Assembly (NCBI GenBank): GCA_034933305.1
Contig: JAYFNU010000024.1
Span: 74,453-138,452, forward strand
Source of the DNA: JAYFNU01 sp034933305
GTDB lineage: Bacteria; Bacillota; Clostridia; Oscillospirales; Ruminococcaceae
Reading direction: 5' to 3'
DNA length: 64,000 bases
A model generated the notes under the pieces. That model saw only the letters and a program-made list of their open reading frames with translations. It did not search any database and was not told where the DNA came from. The translations under genes were made by a program, and so were the position numbers. Each line of letters starts with the position of its first letter. Positions within the stretch are counted from its first letter, which is position 1. Shown here one piece after another: positions 17,858 to 26,302 of this stretch.

Positions 17858-18847
17858 AAAGTCTTTCGGCTTTACAGCTCTTCTCCGGACATTTGACAGC
17901 GGAGATGAGGACGCGGCGTTGCGCAGTTTGTCATCGCTGACGTGCGTATAGATCTCGGTGGTCGACACATGCGCGTGGCCGAGGATCTCCTTGATGGCGA
18001 GAATGTCGACGTTGCCGTGGCGGTACATGAGCGTCGCGGCGGTGTGGCGCAGTTTGTGCGCGGAATAGCCGCGTCCGGCGAGACCGGCCTTCGCGAGGTA
18101 TTCGTCCACGATCTGCTCGACGCGCCGGCCCGTAAGACGGCTGCCCGTGCGCGACAGGAACAGCGCCTTTTCGTCCTTGTTCTTATAATCGCGCGCGTTG
18201 CGCGCCGAAATGCAGTTCTTGATCGCCGCCCTGCAGGCGTCGTTGAGATAAACGATTCTTTCCTTGTTGCCCTTGCCGACGATGCGCACGGAATCGCCGC
18301 GGATGTCGTTCAGATCGATCCCCACGAGCTCTGAAAGACGCATGCCGCAGTTGAGAAAAAGGGTCAGGATGCAATAATCCCTGGCTTCGAACTCACCGTC
18401 GACGCTGTCGAGCAGCTGTATGCTTTCCTCAAGCGACAGAAATTTCGGTAGGCTTTTGCGGATCGACGGGACCTCGATGTCCTTGACGGGATCCGTCTCC
18501 AGCTGGTGCGTCTTGACGGTCAGATACTTGAAATAGGACCGCAGGCTCGACACCTTGCGCGCGCGCGTATTCGGATTGTTCTCGCGCTCGTCCATCACGA
18601 AATGCAGGTATTCATAGACCTCCATCGTCGTGACGGCGCGCACGTCGTCGATCGTAACGCCGGAGATCTCGATCTCTTCGACGGGCGTGTCGGCTTTGCA
18701 GCGGCCCCGATGAAGCTGCAGAAAGCGAAAGAACATGCGCAGATCTATGTAGTAGCCGTCGACCGTGCGCGGAGATACGTTTTTGATCGTTTCAAGATAA
18801 AACAGGAATTGCGACAGAACGGGCGGACAGTCTGCGTATTTGGCCAT
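17783..18847 (-). CDS. xerD: Tyrosine recombinase XerC/XerD family
   Basis: 354 residues from ATG 18847 (AGAGG site); the frame is open further upstream but unsupported. N-terminal SAM-like DNA-binding domain (about 5-100) and catalytic domain with Arg in CGMRLSEL, HKLRHT, LGHAHVSTTEIYTH with the Tyr nucleophile. Likely chromosome-dimer resolution or a related house recombinase. After the catalytic Tyr there is an unusual ~45-residue charged, low-complexity tail, encoded opposite the 3' end of spoIIM. Confidence 0.85.
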   Translation of the reverse strand: MAKYADCPPVLSQFLFYLETIKNVSPRTVDGYYIDLRMFFRFLQLHRGRCKADTPVEEIEISGVTIDDVRAVTTMEVYEYLHFVMDERENNPNTRARKVSSLRSYFKYLTVKTHQLETDPVKDIEVPSIRKSLPKFLSLEESIQLLDSVDGEFEARDYCILTLFLNCGMRLSELVGIDLNDIRGDSVRIVGKGNKERIVYLNDACRAAIKNCISARNARDYKNKDEKALFLSRTGSRLTGRRVEQIVDEYLAKAGLAGRGYSAHKLRHTAATLMYRHGNVDILAIKEILGHAHVSTTEIYTHVSDDKLRNAASSSPLSNVRRRAVKPKDFSAEKSPENKETKGSDERGGDDEQQ

Positions 18848-19195
18848 ATAAAACCTCTGAACGAACTGATCGTGCGGACAAATAGTATAAACGAATATAA
18901 ACGGAGCGCCGGGAATATGCGCGCGCGCCGAAGCGGCGAAATGTCCGGAATAATCCAAAAGAAATGCAGGGATCAAAAAGTCTTCGGAAGCGCGGATCGG
19001 CGGACGGCGGCACGGATATGAGAAAGCGCGGGCGCGTAGCCCCTCTTTTGTCCCCTGAGCTTCGCTAAACTTTCATTTAGCGAAATTGACTGTTTTCAGA
19101 ATACGCCCTTCCCCCACAAAAGTCAAGCCCCCGCGGCGGCATTCCGGGAAAAATAAAATCGCGCGCGGCACAGGGCTGCGCGCGGTTTATTTTAT
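18848..19195. other. Intergenic region with an inverted repeat and a terminator
   Basis: No credible gene. It holds an 8-bp inverted repeat, TCGCTAAA (about 19064-19071) with TTTAGCGA separated by 6 bases, and at 19160-19184 a GC-rich hairpin whose minus-strand tail is T-rich, fitting a terminator for the gene ending at 19196. Confidence 0.6.
19154..19190 (-). terminator. Terminator of the radA operon
   Basis: GC-rich hairpin (arms about 19160-19166 and 19178-19184) followed on the minus strand by TTTTATTT, just after the stop at 19196. Confidence 0.65.
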
Positions 19196-19942
19196 TTATT
19201 CTTCGAGCAGCGGCACGGCGCCGCCGATATCCGTGAGCGGCCCGCTGCCCAGCTCGCATATGTCCGTATTCCATTTGCCGCAGAATGCCGCGATCTGCGC
19301 GTAATACGACAGACCCGCGGCCCGTCCGGCAAACGCGAGCGTGCGTCCGTCCAGCTTGAAGCAGCAGCCCCCGATGAAGCCGCCGGCGTACCCCGGCAGG
19401 GCGATCTCCCCCGCGGGCAGCAGCAGGCATTCGCAGCCGATGCCGGCCAGCGCCTCCCGGATATTCCGATCGGCCGTCATCGCAGCCTGCGCATTGAGCA
19501 GCGCCGCCGAGCAGCGCGCATAGCCCTGTTTTACCCTTAAAAAGGAAAAGTGCCGCTGAAAAAGAAAGTCGCCCACAGGGCCCGACAGCGCCGCTGCGTG
19601 CGATAGGGAAGTCCCCTGCCCTATCAGCAGCGCGTTGAGCGCGCAGTCATCGGGATAGCGCTTCCCCATCCCCCGCTGCGGTATGACTTCAAACCCGCGC
19701 CGCCGCAGCGCCTCGCAGAGCGACGTCTGTTCGCTGTTGACGGCAACGGCGCCGCCGCCGAGATGCAGGCAGTTGACGTCCGCATGGGACGCGATGGGCT
19801 GCGGAAGGTTCGGCGCGTCCCCGACGGGCAGGACTTCGATCCCCCGCCGCTCGAGCGCGGCGATGACGTCCTTCGCGCGGGCCGATACCAGGGCGAAGCA
19901 GACCGCACCCGACGGCAGATTCGGCGTCTTTATAAACCGCAT
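19196..19942 (-). CDS. Uncharacterised protein, probably GME (amidinotransferase-like) fold, DUF6873-like
   Basis: 248 residues, no signal peptide or membrane segment. Internally repetitive alternation of strands and short helices, with VNCLHLGGGAVAVN and DDCALNALLIG resembling the pseudo-repeat of guanidino-group-modifying enzymes (dimethylargininase/arginine deiminase fold), as in the DUF6873 group. I cannot identify a complete Cys-His-Glu catalytic set by eye, so no reaction is assigned. Starts 2 bp after radA and is probably co-transcribed with cwlD-radA. Confidence 0.5.
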   Translation of the reverse strand: MRFIKTPNLPSGAVCFALVSARAKDVIAALERRGIEVLPVGDAPNLPQPIASHADVNCLHLGGGAVAVNSEQTSLCEALRRRGFEVIPQRGMGKRYPDDCALNALLIGQGTSLSHAAALSGPVGDFLFQRHFSFLRVKQGYARCSAALLNAQAAMTADRNIREALAGIGCECLLLPAGEIALPGYAGGFIGGCCFKLDGRTLAFAGRAAGLSYYAQIAAFCGKWNTDICELGSGPLTDIGGAVPLLEE

Positions 19943-19944
19943 CG

Positions 19945-21300
19945 TCAGCGGCTGAACAGGCGGCCGAGCTCGCGCACGTTTGCGATGCCGATGAGCTCGA
20001 TCTTGTAATCCGCCGCGTTGAGCTTGTGCAGACTCGCGCGCGGCAGGATGCAGTGCTCAAAGCCGAGCCGCTGCGCCTCGCGGATGCGAAGCTCCGGATT
20101 CTGGACGGCGCGGACCTCGCCGCCGAGACCGATCTCCCCGAAGGCGACCGTCTGCGGGGGCAGCGGCTTGTCCAGCACCGCCGAGGCGAGACTGACCGCA
20201 ACGGCGAGATCGGCCGCCGGTTCATCGAGGGACAATCCCCCGACGACGTTCACATAGACGTCGAGACTCGACAGAAAATAGCCAGCACGCTTTTCGAGCA
20301 CGGCAATGAGCAGATTCGTCCGGTTGTAGTCGAAGCCCGAGGACGTCCGCCTGGGCGTGCCGAAGCCAGTCTTCGCCGCCAGCGACTGGATCTCGGCGAG
20401 GATGGGCCGCGTGCCCTCCATCGCGCAGGTCACGCAGCACCCGGACGCGTTCTCGTCCCTTCCCTCAAGCATGAGCGCGCTGGGGCTCGCGACGCCGCGC
20501 AGGCCCTCCCCCGTCATCTCAAAGATGCCGATCTCGTTCGTCGAGCCATAACGGTTCTTGGCCGCGCGCAGAACGCGATACGGCAGATACCGGTCTCCCT
20601 CGAAATACAGGACGGTGTCGACGATGTGCTCCATGACCTTCGGGCCGGCGATCGCGCCGTCCTTATTGACGTGGCCGACGATGAAGACGGGGATGCCGTC
20701 CGCCTTCGCAGTGCGCATGAACAGCGAGGCGCACTCGCGCACCTGGGTCACGCTGCCGGCGGAGGATGCCGCGGCCTCGCAGGTCATCGTCTGTATGGAA
20801 TCTATGATCAGGATATCGGGCGCGATCTCGTCGAGCGACGCCACGATGCGCTCGGCGCTCGTATCGTTTGCGATGAGGATGGACGCGGAATCGACGCCGA
20901 GGCGCTTTGCCCGCAGCTTGAGCTGATAGACCGACTCCTCGCCGCTCACGTAAAGCACTTTCGCCGTCTCGGCGATGCGGCCGCACATCTGCAGCAGCAG
21001 GGTCGACTTCCCTGCCCCCGGTTCGCCGCCGAGCAGCACGACGGAGCCTTTCACGATGCCGCCGCCGAGCACGCGGTCAAGCTCGGGGATCCCCGTCGTA
21101 TAGCGCTGCGCGTCGTCGTATTCGACGCTTTGCAGCGCGACGGTCTTTATCTTTCCCGCCGCCGACGGCGCGGCCGGGGCCCTTTTCTCGACGACCTCCT
21201 CCACGAGCGTGTTCCACTCGCCGCAGGAAGCGCACCGGCCGAACCACTTGTTTGAGGTCGCGCCGCAATTCGTGCATACAAAAACGCTTTTAAGTGCCAT
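19945..21300 (-). CDS. radA: DNA repair protein RadA
   Basis: 451 residues from ATG 21300 (MALKSVFVCTNCG). N-terminal CxxC...CxxC zinc finger, RecA-like ATPase with Walker A GGEPGAGKST, the RadA-specific motif as KNRYG (commonly KNRFG) and a C-terminal Lon-protease-like domain (PAADLAVAVSLASA). DnaB-type helicase that drives branch migration in recombination. Overlaps the cwlD 3' end by 11 bp. Confidence 0.95.
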   Translation of the reverse strand: MALKSVFVCTNCGATSNKWFGRCASCGEWNTLVEEVVEKRAPAAPSAAGKIKTVALQSVEYDDAQRYTTGIPELDRVLGGGIVKGSVVLLGGEPGAGKSTLLLQMCGRIAETAKVLYVSGEESVYQLKLRAKRLGVDSASILIANDTSAERIVASLDEIAPDILIIDSIQTMTCEAAASSAGSVTQVRECASLFMRTAKADGIPVFIVGHVNKDGAIAGPKVMEHIVDTVLYFEGDRYLPYRVLRAAKNRYGSTNEIGIFEMTGEGLRGVASPSALMLEGRDENASGCCVTCAMEGTRPILAEIQSLAAKTGFGTPRRTSSGFDYNRTNLLIAVLEKRAGYFLSSLDVYVNVVGGLSLDEPAADLAVAVSLASAVLDKPLPPQTVAFGEIGLGGEVRAVQNPELRIREAQRLGFEHCILPRASLHKLNAADYKIELIGIANVRELGRLFSR

Positions 21301-22018
21301 CTTCCGTTTCCTCCGGCGCCCGCAGATAATCAAGATACCCGAGAAATATCGCACAGGCAAGCTTCCGGCGATAGCCCTCGTCCTTGAGGAGCGCCAATTC
21401 TTCGCGATTTGTCATAAAGCCGCATTCGACGAGCACCGTCGGTGCGTGCGTGTGCGTGAGGATATAGATGCTGTCCGTCCCTTTTTTCAGCGGGCGGACG
21501 TTCTCCGGCTGCAGCCGCGCGGTGACGCTGTCCATCAGCGCACCGGCGAGGCGCGGGCTTCGCGCGTCGAGCGTGCCGTAGAACATCTGCGTGCCGTGCT
21601 GCGCCGTGTCCGCATACGAGTTCTGATGGATGCTGATGAGCACGGCATCCGAAAACGATTCCGCCAGCGCCGCGCGGTTGTGCGTGTCGGTCCGCTTGCG
21701 CGCGGCCGTGCCGGCGGCGTCTGCATCGGCCATCGTTCTGTCGCCGCTGCGCGTCAGGACGACGGCGAAGCCGTTCGCCCGGAAAAGGTCGTACAGCTGC
21801 AGCGTGACGGCGAGATTGATGCCCTTCTCCTCGGTGCCGTCCGCCGCGACCGCGCCCGGGTCGAAGTCGCCGTGTCCTGCGTCCAGCACGATCACCGTCT
21901 CATCGTAATACGGCTTTTCTGCGGCGACCTCGCGCGCATATCCGCCGCTCACGCGCGCAAACAGCGCGCAGAGAAGAAGGATCGCCGCCGTCCGCAGAAC
22001 CGTTCCCCGTCTTTTCAA
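21290..22018 (-). CDS. cwlD: N-acetylmuramoyl-L-alanine amidase CwlD
   Basis: 242 residues from TTG 22018, chosen for the GAGGTGG site just upstream and because it leaves a clean membrane anchor (about 10-26). Amidase_3 domain: LDAGHGDFDPGA (zinc His), NLAVTLQL, SIHQNS (second His) and VECGFMTN (catalytic Glu). Makes muramic-delta-lactam in spore cortex peptidoglycan. With spoIIM and the SpoIVFB-like gene this indicates a spore former. Confidence 0.85.
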   Translation of the reverse strand: MKRRGTVLRTAAILLLCALFARVSGGYAREVAAEKPYYDETVIVLDAGHGDFDPGAVAADGTEEKGINLAVTLQLYDLFRANGFAVVLTRSGDRTMADADAAGTAARKRTDTHNRAALAESFSDAVLISIHQNSYADTAQHGTQMFYGTLDARSPRLAGALMDSVTARLQPENVRPLKKGTDSIYILTHTHAPTVLVECGFMTNREELALLKDEGYRRKLACAIFLGYLDYLRAPEETEDGT

Positions 22019-22144
22019 AATAACCACCTCATCAACTTCTATGAAGCGGCGCGGGCGGTTATGTTCCGGCGTGTTCTGATTATAGCATGTTTTTGCCCCG
22101 GGAAACAAGAAAGCGCCGCGGCTGCGGCGCCTTCTTCTGCTGTT

Positions 22145-23353
22145 TTATCGGACGACCGCGGCGATCCGGACGAGGATCTCCGTCATCTTCTCCATCGCTT
22201 CGGTCGGGATGAATTCGTAACGGCCGTGGAAATTATAGCCGCCGGTCGAAAGGTTCGGACACGGCAGGCCCTTATAGGAGAGCGTCGCGCCATCGGTGCC
22301 GCCGCGGATCGGGCGCACGATGGGCTCCACGCCGCACGCGCGCATGGCTCCGGCGGCGAGCTCGACGAGCTTCGGGTCGATCTTTTCTCGCATGTTGGAA
22401 TAGGTGTCCGTCAGCTCGGCCGTCACGGTCCCCGCGCCGTATTTTTCATTGAGAAAATCGGCGGCCCGCATGAAAAAGCGCTTCTTCTGCTCGAACAGCG
22501 CGCGGTCGTGGTCGCGGATGATATAGACGGCGCGGGCGGTGTCGACGCTCGCCGTCAGCTGGGTCAGATGATAAAAGCCCTCGTACTTCTCGGTGCACGA
22601 CGGATCCATATGCGCCGGCAGCAGCGACTGGAATTCCATCGCGACGAGCGCCGCGCTGACCATCTTTCCCTTTGCGGAACCGGGATGGATGCTCGTTCCC
22701 CGCACGGTGAGCACCGCATTCGCGGCATTGAAATTCTCGAAATTGATCTCTCCGAGCTCACCGCCGTCGACGGTGTAGGCGAAATCCGCGCCGAAACCGG
22801 CGACGTCGAAATACGCGGCCCCGCCGCCGACCTCCTCGTCGGGCGTAAAGCAGATGCGCACATCGCCGTGCGCCGGCGCGTCGGGCGCGAGCAGCAGCTT
22901 CGCCGCCGCCATGATCTCCGCGACGCCCGCCTTGTCGTCGGCGCCGAGCAGCGTGCTGCCGTCGGTGCAGATGATCTCCTGCCCCTTGTGCTTGAGAAGA
23001 TCGGGGAATTCCTTCGGCGACAGCGTATAGCCGGGGCCCATCGCGATATCGCCGCCATCATAATCGGGCGTCACCACCGGGCGCACGTCTGCGCCGCTGA
23101 CGGCGTCAGAGGTGTCCACATGCGCGATCAGGCCGAGGACGGGGCGTTTCTCCCCCGTGTTCGCGGGGATGCGCGCCGTCACATAGCCGTGTTCGTCGAG
23201 CTGCACGCCGCACGCGCCCATCTCCTTCAGCTCGTCGCGCAGCAGCCGCGCGAGATCGAGTTGTCTGAGCGTGCTGGGCACCGTGTCCGACTCCTCCGCG
23301 GACTGGGTGTCGATCGCGACATAGCGCAGGAAACGTTCTTTTACATCGTACAT
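22145..23353 (-). CDS. pepT: Tripeptide aminopeptidase (peptidase T)
   Basis: 402 residues from ATG 23353, preceded by GGAGG. M20B metallopeptidase with zinc ligands in GLIAHVDTSD (His78), LGADDKAG, TPDEEVGGG and VDGGELGE, and the closing GTDGA...LSTGGYNFHGRYEF block. Releases the N-terminal residue of tripeptides in the cytosol. Its upstream side borders the tRNA cluster. Confidence 0.95.
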   Translation of the reverse strand: MYDVKERFLRYVAIDTQSAEESDTVPSTLRQLDLARLLRDELKEMGACGVQLDEHGYVTARIPANTGEKRPVLGLIAHVDTSDAVSGADVRPVVTPDYDGGDIAMGPGYTLSPKEFPDLLKHKGQEIICTDGSTLLGADDKAGVAEIMAAAKLLLAPDAPAHGDVRICFTPDEEVGGGAAYFDVAGFGADFAYTVDGGELGEINFENFNAANAVLTVRGTSIHPGSAKGKMVSAALVAMEFQSLLPAHMDPSCTEKYEGFYHLTQLTASVDTARAVYIIRDHDRALFEQKKRFFMRAADFLNEKYGAGTVTAELTDTYSNMREKIDPKLVELAAGAMRACGVEPIVRPIRGGTDGATLSYKGLPCPNLSTGGYNFHGRYEFIPTEAMEKMTEILVRIAAVVR

Positions 23354-23410
23354 TTCTTTTCCCTCCGGATACAGCTTGGCCACCGGCAGCAAACTGCCGG
23401 TGGCCGTTTT

Positions 23411-23484
<74 letters not shown>

Positions 23485-23523
23485 ATAAGACATTCCCCGC
23501 GAAACGATGTTTCGTGGGGAAAA

Positions 23524-23599
23524 TGGAGCGGATGACGAGGTTCGAACTCGCTACCTCCACCTTGGCAAGGTGGCGCTCTGCCAAATGAGCTACATCCGC
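23524..23599 (-). tRNA. tRNA-Gly (GCC), copy 1
   Basis: 76 nt, anticodon loop TTGCCAA, GTTCGAA T-loop, encoded CCA. Identical in sequence to the copy at 23969-24044. Confidence 0.96.
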
Positions 23600-23603
23600 A
23601 AAA

Positions 23604-23679
23604 TGGTGCCTCCGGTCGGAATCGAACCAACGACACGGGGATTTTCAGTCCCCTGCTCTACCAACTGAGCTACAGAGGC
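23604..23679 (-). tRNA. tRNA-Phe (GAA)
   Basis: 76 nt, anticodon loop CTGAAAA, acceptor GCCTCTG/CGGAGGC with one G-U pair, encoded CCA. Confidence 0.96.
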
Positions 23680-23683
23680 AAAT

Positions 23684-23760
23684 TGGCGACCCGGATGAGG
23701 CTCGAACTCATGACCTCTAGCGTGACAGGCTAGCGTTCTAACCAACTGAACTACCGGGCC
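23684..23760 (-). tRNA. tRNA-Asp (GTC), copy 1
   Basis: 77 nt, anticodon stem CTAGC/GCTAG fully paired, loop CTGTCAC, encoded CCA. Compare the second copy at 55355-55431, which has a mismatch in this stem. Confidence 0.96.
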
Positions 23761-23799
23761 ACATTTTTTCGTCCTCCCCGACGGACCGCAAACGGGGGT

Positions 23800-23875
23800 T
23801 GGTGGGAACAACAGGGCTCGAACCTGTGACCCCCTGCTTGTAAGGCAGGTGCTCTACCAGCTGAGCTATGCTCCC
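23800..23875 (-). tRNA. tRNA-Val (TAC)
   Basis: 76 nt, anticodon stem CTGCC-type with loop CTTACAA, acceptor GGGAGCA/TGTTCCC, encoded CCA. Confidence 0.95.
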
Positions 23876-23968
23876 CCGGCGGGATGGGATTTACGGGGTG
23901 ACGACGATGAATATTCTACTAAAAAATCGCATCGTTGTCAACTGCTTTTCCCCGTGTGCAAAGGACTG

Positions 23969-24044
23969 TGGAGCGGATGACGAGGTTCGAACTCGCTACC
24001 TCCACCTTGGCAAGGTGGCGCTCTGCCAAATGAGCTACATCCGC
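23969..24044 (-). tRNA. tRNA-Gly (GCC), copy 2
   Basis: 76 nt and identical to the tRNA-Gly at 23524-23599, indicating local duplication or gene conversion. Confidence 0.96.
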
Positions 24045-24087
24045 ATATTTGCAGCCGACGCCGGGCCGCGGAAGACCGGCTGCGTTT

Positions 24088-24164
24088 TGGTGGGGGCAAC
24101 AGGGCTCGAACCTGCGACCTCCTGCGTGTGAAGCAGGCGCTCTAACCAGCTGAGCTATGCTCCC
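24088..24164 (-). tRNA. tRNA-Val (CAC)
   Basis: 77 nt, anticodon stem CCTGC/GCAGG, loop TTCACAC giving CAC for GUG codons, encoded CCA. Acceptor GGGAGCA pairs with TGCCCCC with wobble. Confidence 0.9.
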
Positions 24165-24241
24165 AAAGCCGTAAAAAAAGCACAGACGGTGCGTTATTTA
24201 TATTACTACAATTTCAGCCCTTTTGTCAACACAAAGGCCCG

Positions 24242-25171
24242 CTATTTTTGATCCGCAGCGCCGGCTTTTTTGGCTTTCCCCGCCCGCGCGATCCCGGCGA
24301 GCCCGATGATCTGCGCATCCGTGAACAGATATTTTTTGTTGCAGTAGCCGCAGACGATCTCCGTTTCGCGCTGCTCCTGCGAAAGGCGCAGCAATTCCTC
24401 CTCGCCGATGCTCACGAGCGCGCCGGTCATCTTTTCCCGCGAGCAGTTGCAGCGGTAGGCGCACGACGCCTCGTCGAGCACCTGCGGCGCAAAGCCGTCG
24501 AGCACCCCGAAAGCGATCTCCCGCGGCGTCTTTCCGGCGTCGATGAGCGAAGACACCGAATCCATCGCCGCGATGTTTTTTTCGATGAGCGATATCTCCT
24601 GCTCCGTCGCGCCCGGCAGCAGCTGGAGGATATACCCGCCCGCCGCGCGAACGCTCAGGTCCGGATTGACGAGCACGCCGAGCGCGCAGACCGTCGGGAT
24701 CTGCTCGCTCGCGGCGAAATAGCTCGTGATGTCCTCGGCGATCTCGCCGCTGACGAGCGGCACGCTGCCGCTGTAGGGCCCCTTGAGGCCCATGTCGCGG
24801 ATAACGGTCAGCAAGCCGTCGCGTCCGACGACACCGCCCACGTTCAGCTTCCCGTTCGCCGGATTGAGCGGCAGATCCGCGAGCGACGCGTCACAGCTGC
24901 CGCGCACGTTGCCGCTGTCGTCGCTGATGGCGATGAGCGTCCCGGCGGGGCCGCCGCCGTTGACCTTGAGCGTCACGCTGTCCTCGTCGCTCTTGAGCAT
25001 GCTGCCCATGAGCGCCGCCGCCGTGAGCAGGCGGCCGAGGGCCGCCGACATCGTCGCGGACGTTCCGTGCAGACGCTCCGCCTGCCGGCATATCTGCGTG
25101 GAATCGACCGCGAGCACGACCGCGCCGCCGTTTTCCGACAGGACGCGGACAAGATTCTTTTCCCGATCCAT
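24242..25171 (-). CDS. hslO: Hsp33 redox-regulated chaperonin
   Basis: 309 residues. N-terminal Hsp33 domain with GGGPAGTLIAISD and the C-terminal zinc switch CNC ... CGYC. Activated by disulfide formation and unfolding under oxidative stress to hold unfolding proteins in the cytosol. Starts 3 bp past the methyltransferase stop, in the same direction. Confidence 0.94.
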   Translation of the reverse strand: MDREKNLVRVLSENGGAVVLAVDSTQICRQAERLHGTSATMSAALGRLLTAAALMGSMLKSDEDSVTLKVNGGGPAGTLIAISDDSGNVRGSCDASLADLPLNPANGKLNVGGVVGRDGLLTVIRDMGLKGPYSGSVPLVSGEIAEDITSYFAASEQIPTVCALGVLVNPDLSVRAAGGYILQLLPGATEQEISLIEKNIAAMDSVSSLIDAGKTPREIAFGVLDGFAPQVLDEASCAYRCNCSREKMTGALVSIGEEELLRLSQEQRETEIVCGYCNKKYLFTDAQIIGLAGIARAGKAKKAGAADQK

Positions 25172-25173
25172 TT

Positions 25174-25944
25174 CTATTTCCCTTCATCGGCGGCCGGCGG
25201 CTCCCAGTCGTTGCGCCGCGCGGTGACAAAAATGCGCTGGGTCTGCGGCGTCGGCGGAGCCGACGTGTCGCCGTCCAGCATCGACAGCAGCCGGAAGCCG
25301 TGTTTTTCGAGCAGCCGGCCGAACAGCGCCGGCTCCCGGTCATACTCATAAAAGCAATCCGTCCGGCGCTCGTACGGCCCGCTTCCTGCACCCGAAAACA
25401 CGTCCGCCGTCATGCGCACGCGGTGTTTGGCCGCCTGGTATTCGTTTCGCCACACGCACAGGCCGCCCGGCCGCTCGAAGACAAACGCGTTGTCCGCGAG
25501 GACTTTTTCGTGCTTGTACGGCGTGTTCGCATCAAAGACGAGGATCCCCCCGGGCTCGCAGAACAGCCCGAAGCGCCGGAATATCTCGTCGAGCGCGCGC
25601 GCGGACGGGATATGGTTGAGCGTGTCGAGCGTGCACACGATGCCGCGGACGGTGCCGAACAAGTCGAGCTCCTCGAGCCGCTGGCACAGCAGCGTCACCG
25701 GCGCGCCGCCGATCTTCGTCCGCGCCGCGGCGAGCATTTCCTCGGACGCGTCGACGCCGATCATGTCATACCCGCATTTTGACAGCAATAAAGCAAGTGT
25801 GCCGGTGCCGCACCCGGCGTCCAGCACAATTCCTTTAACCTTATTCTCTTTAAAAACAGCGTCGACACGCCGGGCGAGCGCTTCGTAACCGACATTGGCG
25901 GTGAAATCGTCGTAGACCGACGCGAGCGCCGCGTAACCCGTCAT
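25174..25944 (-). CDS. Class I SAM-dependent methyltransferase
   Basis: 256 residues from ATG 25944, which overlaps the yerC stop as ATGA. SAM-binding motif VLDAGCGTGTLALLL followed by GVDASEEML (acidic loop) and CTLDTLNHI (motif IV-like). Probably a soluble small-molecule or protein methyltransferase; substrate unknown. Confidence 0.85.
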   Translation of the reverse strand: MTGYAALASVYDDFTANVGYEALARRVDAVFKENKVKGIVLDAGCGTGTLALLLSKCGYDMIGVDASEEMLAAARTKIGGAPVTLLCQRLEELDLFGTVRGIVCTLDTLNHIPSARALDEIFRRFGLFCEPGGILVFDANTPYKHEKVLADNAFVFERPGGLCVWRNEYQAAKHRVRMTADVFSGAGSGPYERRTDCFYEYDREPALFGRLLEKHGFRLLSMLDGDTSAPPTPQTQRIFVTARRNDWEPPAADEGK

Positions 25945-26234
25945 ATTTTGTGCAGGCGCTTGAGGATCATCGCGTAGCCGTCGTTTCCGAAGCTCAGCGA
26001 GCGGTTGACGCGGCTGATCGTCGCCGTCGATGCGCCCGTCTTCTTCACGATCTCGCTGTAGACTGTCTTGTGCAGCAGCAGCTCCGCCACCTCGTAGCGC
26101 TGTGAAAAAGACTTGAGTTCCGGACGCGTGCACAGATCATCAAAAAACTGATAGCATTCCTCTACGGTCTTGAGCTCCAGGATCGCCTTGAAGAGCTCAT
26201 CCAGACCCTCTGACTTCAATTTCTGATCGACCAT
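25941..26234 (-). CDS. yerC: TrpR-like repressor, YerC/YecD family
   Basis: 97 residues, all helical, with the TrpR-type helix-turn-helix KTGASTATISRVNRSL in the second half. Matches TIGR02531 (YerC/YecD), DNA-binding proteins of Firmicutes with poorly known targets. Translationally coupled to the following methyltransferase (ATGA). Confidence 0.9.
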   Translation of the reverse strand: MVDQKLKSEGLDELFKAILELKTVEECYQFFDDLCTRPELKSFSQRYEVAELLLHKTVYSEIVKKTGASTATISRVNRSLSFGNDGYAMILKRLHKI

Positions 26235-26270
26235 ACGACCTCTCCTTTTTCCTGTGTCAATTGCTTTTAC

Positions 26271-26299
26271 AGTTTAACATATGAAAGTGAAAAAGTAAA
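26271..26299 (-). promoter_or_regulatory. Candidate promoter for yerC-methyltransferase-hslO
   Basis: On the minus strand TTTACT (26294-26299), 17-bp spacer and TAAACT (26271-26276), about 35 nt before yerC. The region just after lysA is otherwise short and AT-rich. Confidence 0.55.
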
Positions 26300-26302
26300 G
26301 GG

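Noticed and set aside
23379..23406. Terminator for the first tRNA cluster at the 12-bp hairpin GGCCACCGGCAG/CTGCCGGTGGCC
   Set aside because: The T-tract lies on the + strand side only, whereas the tRNAs and pepT are on the minus strand; its function is unclear.
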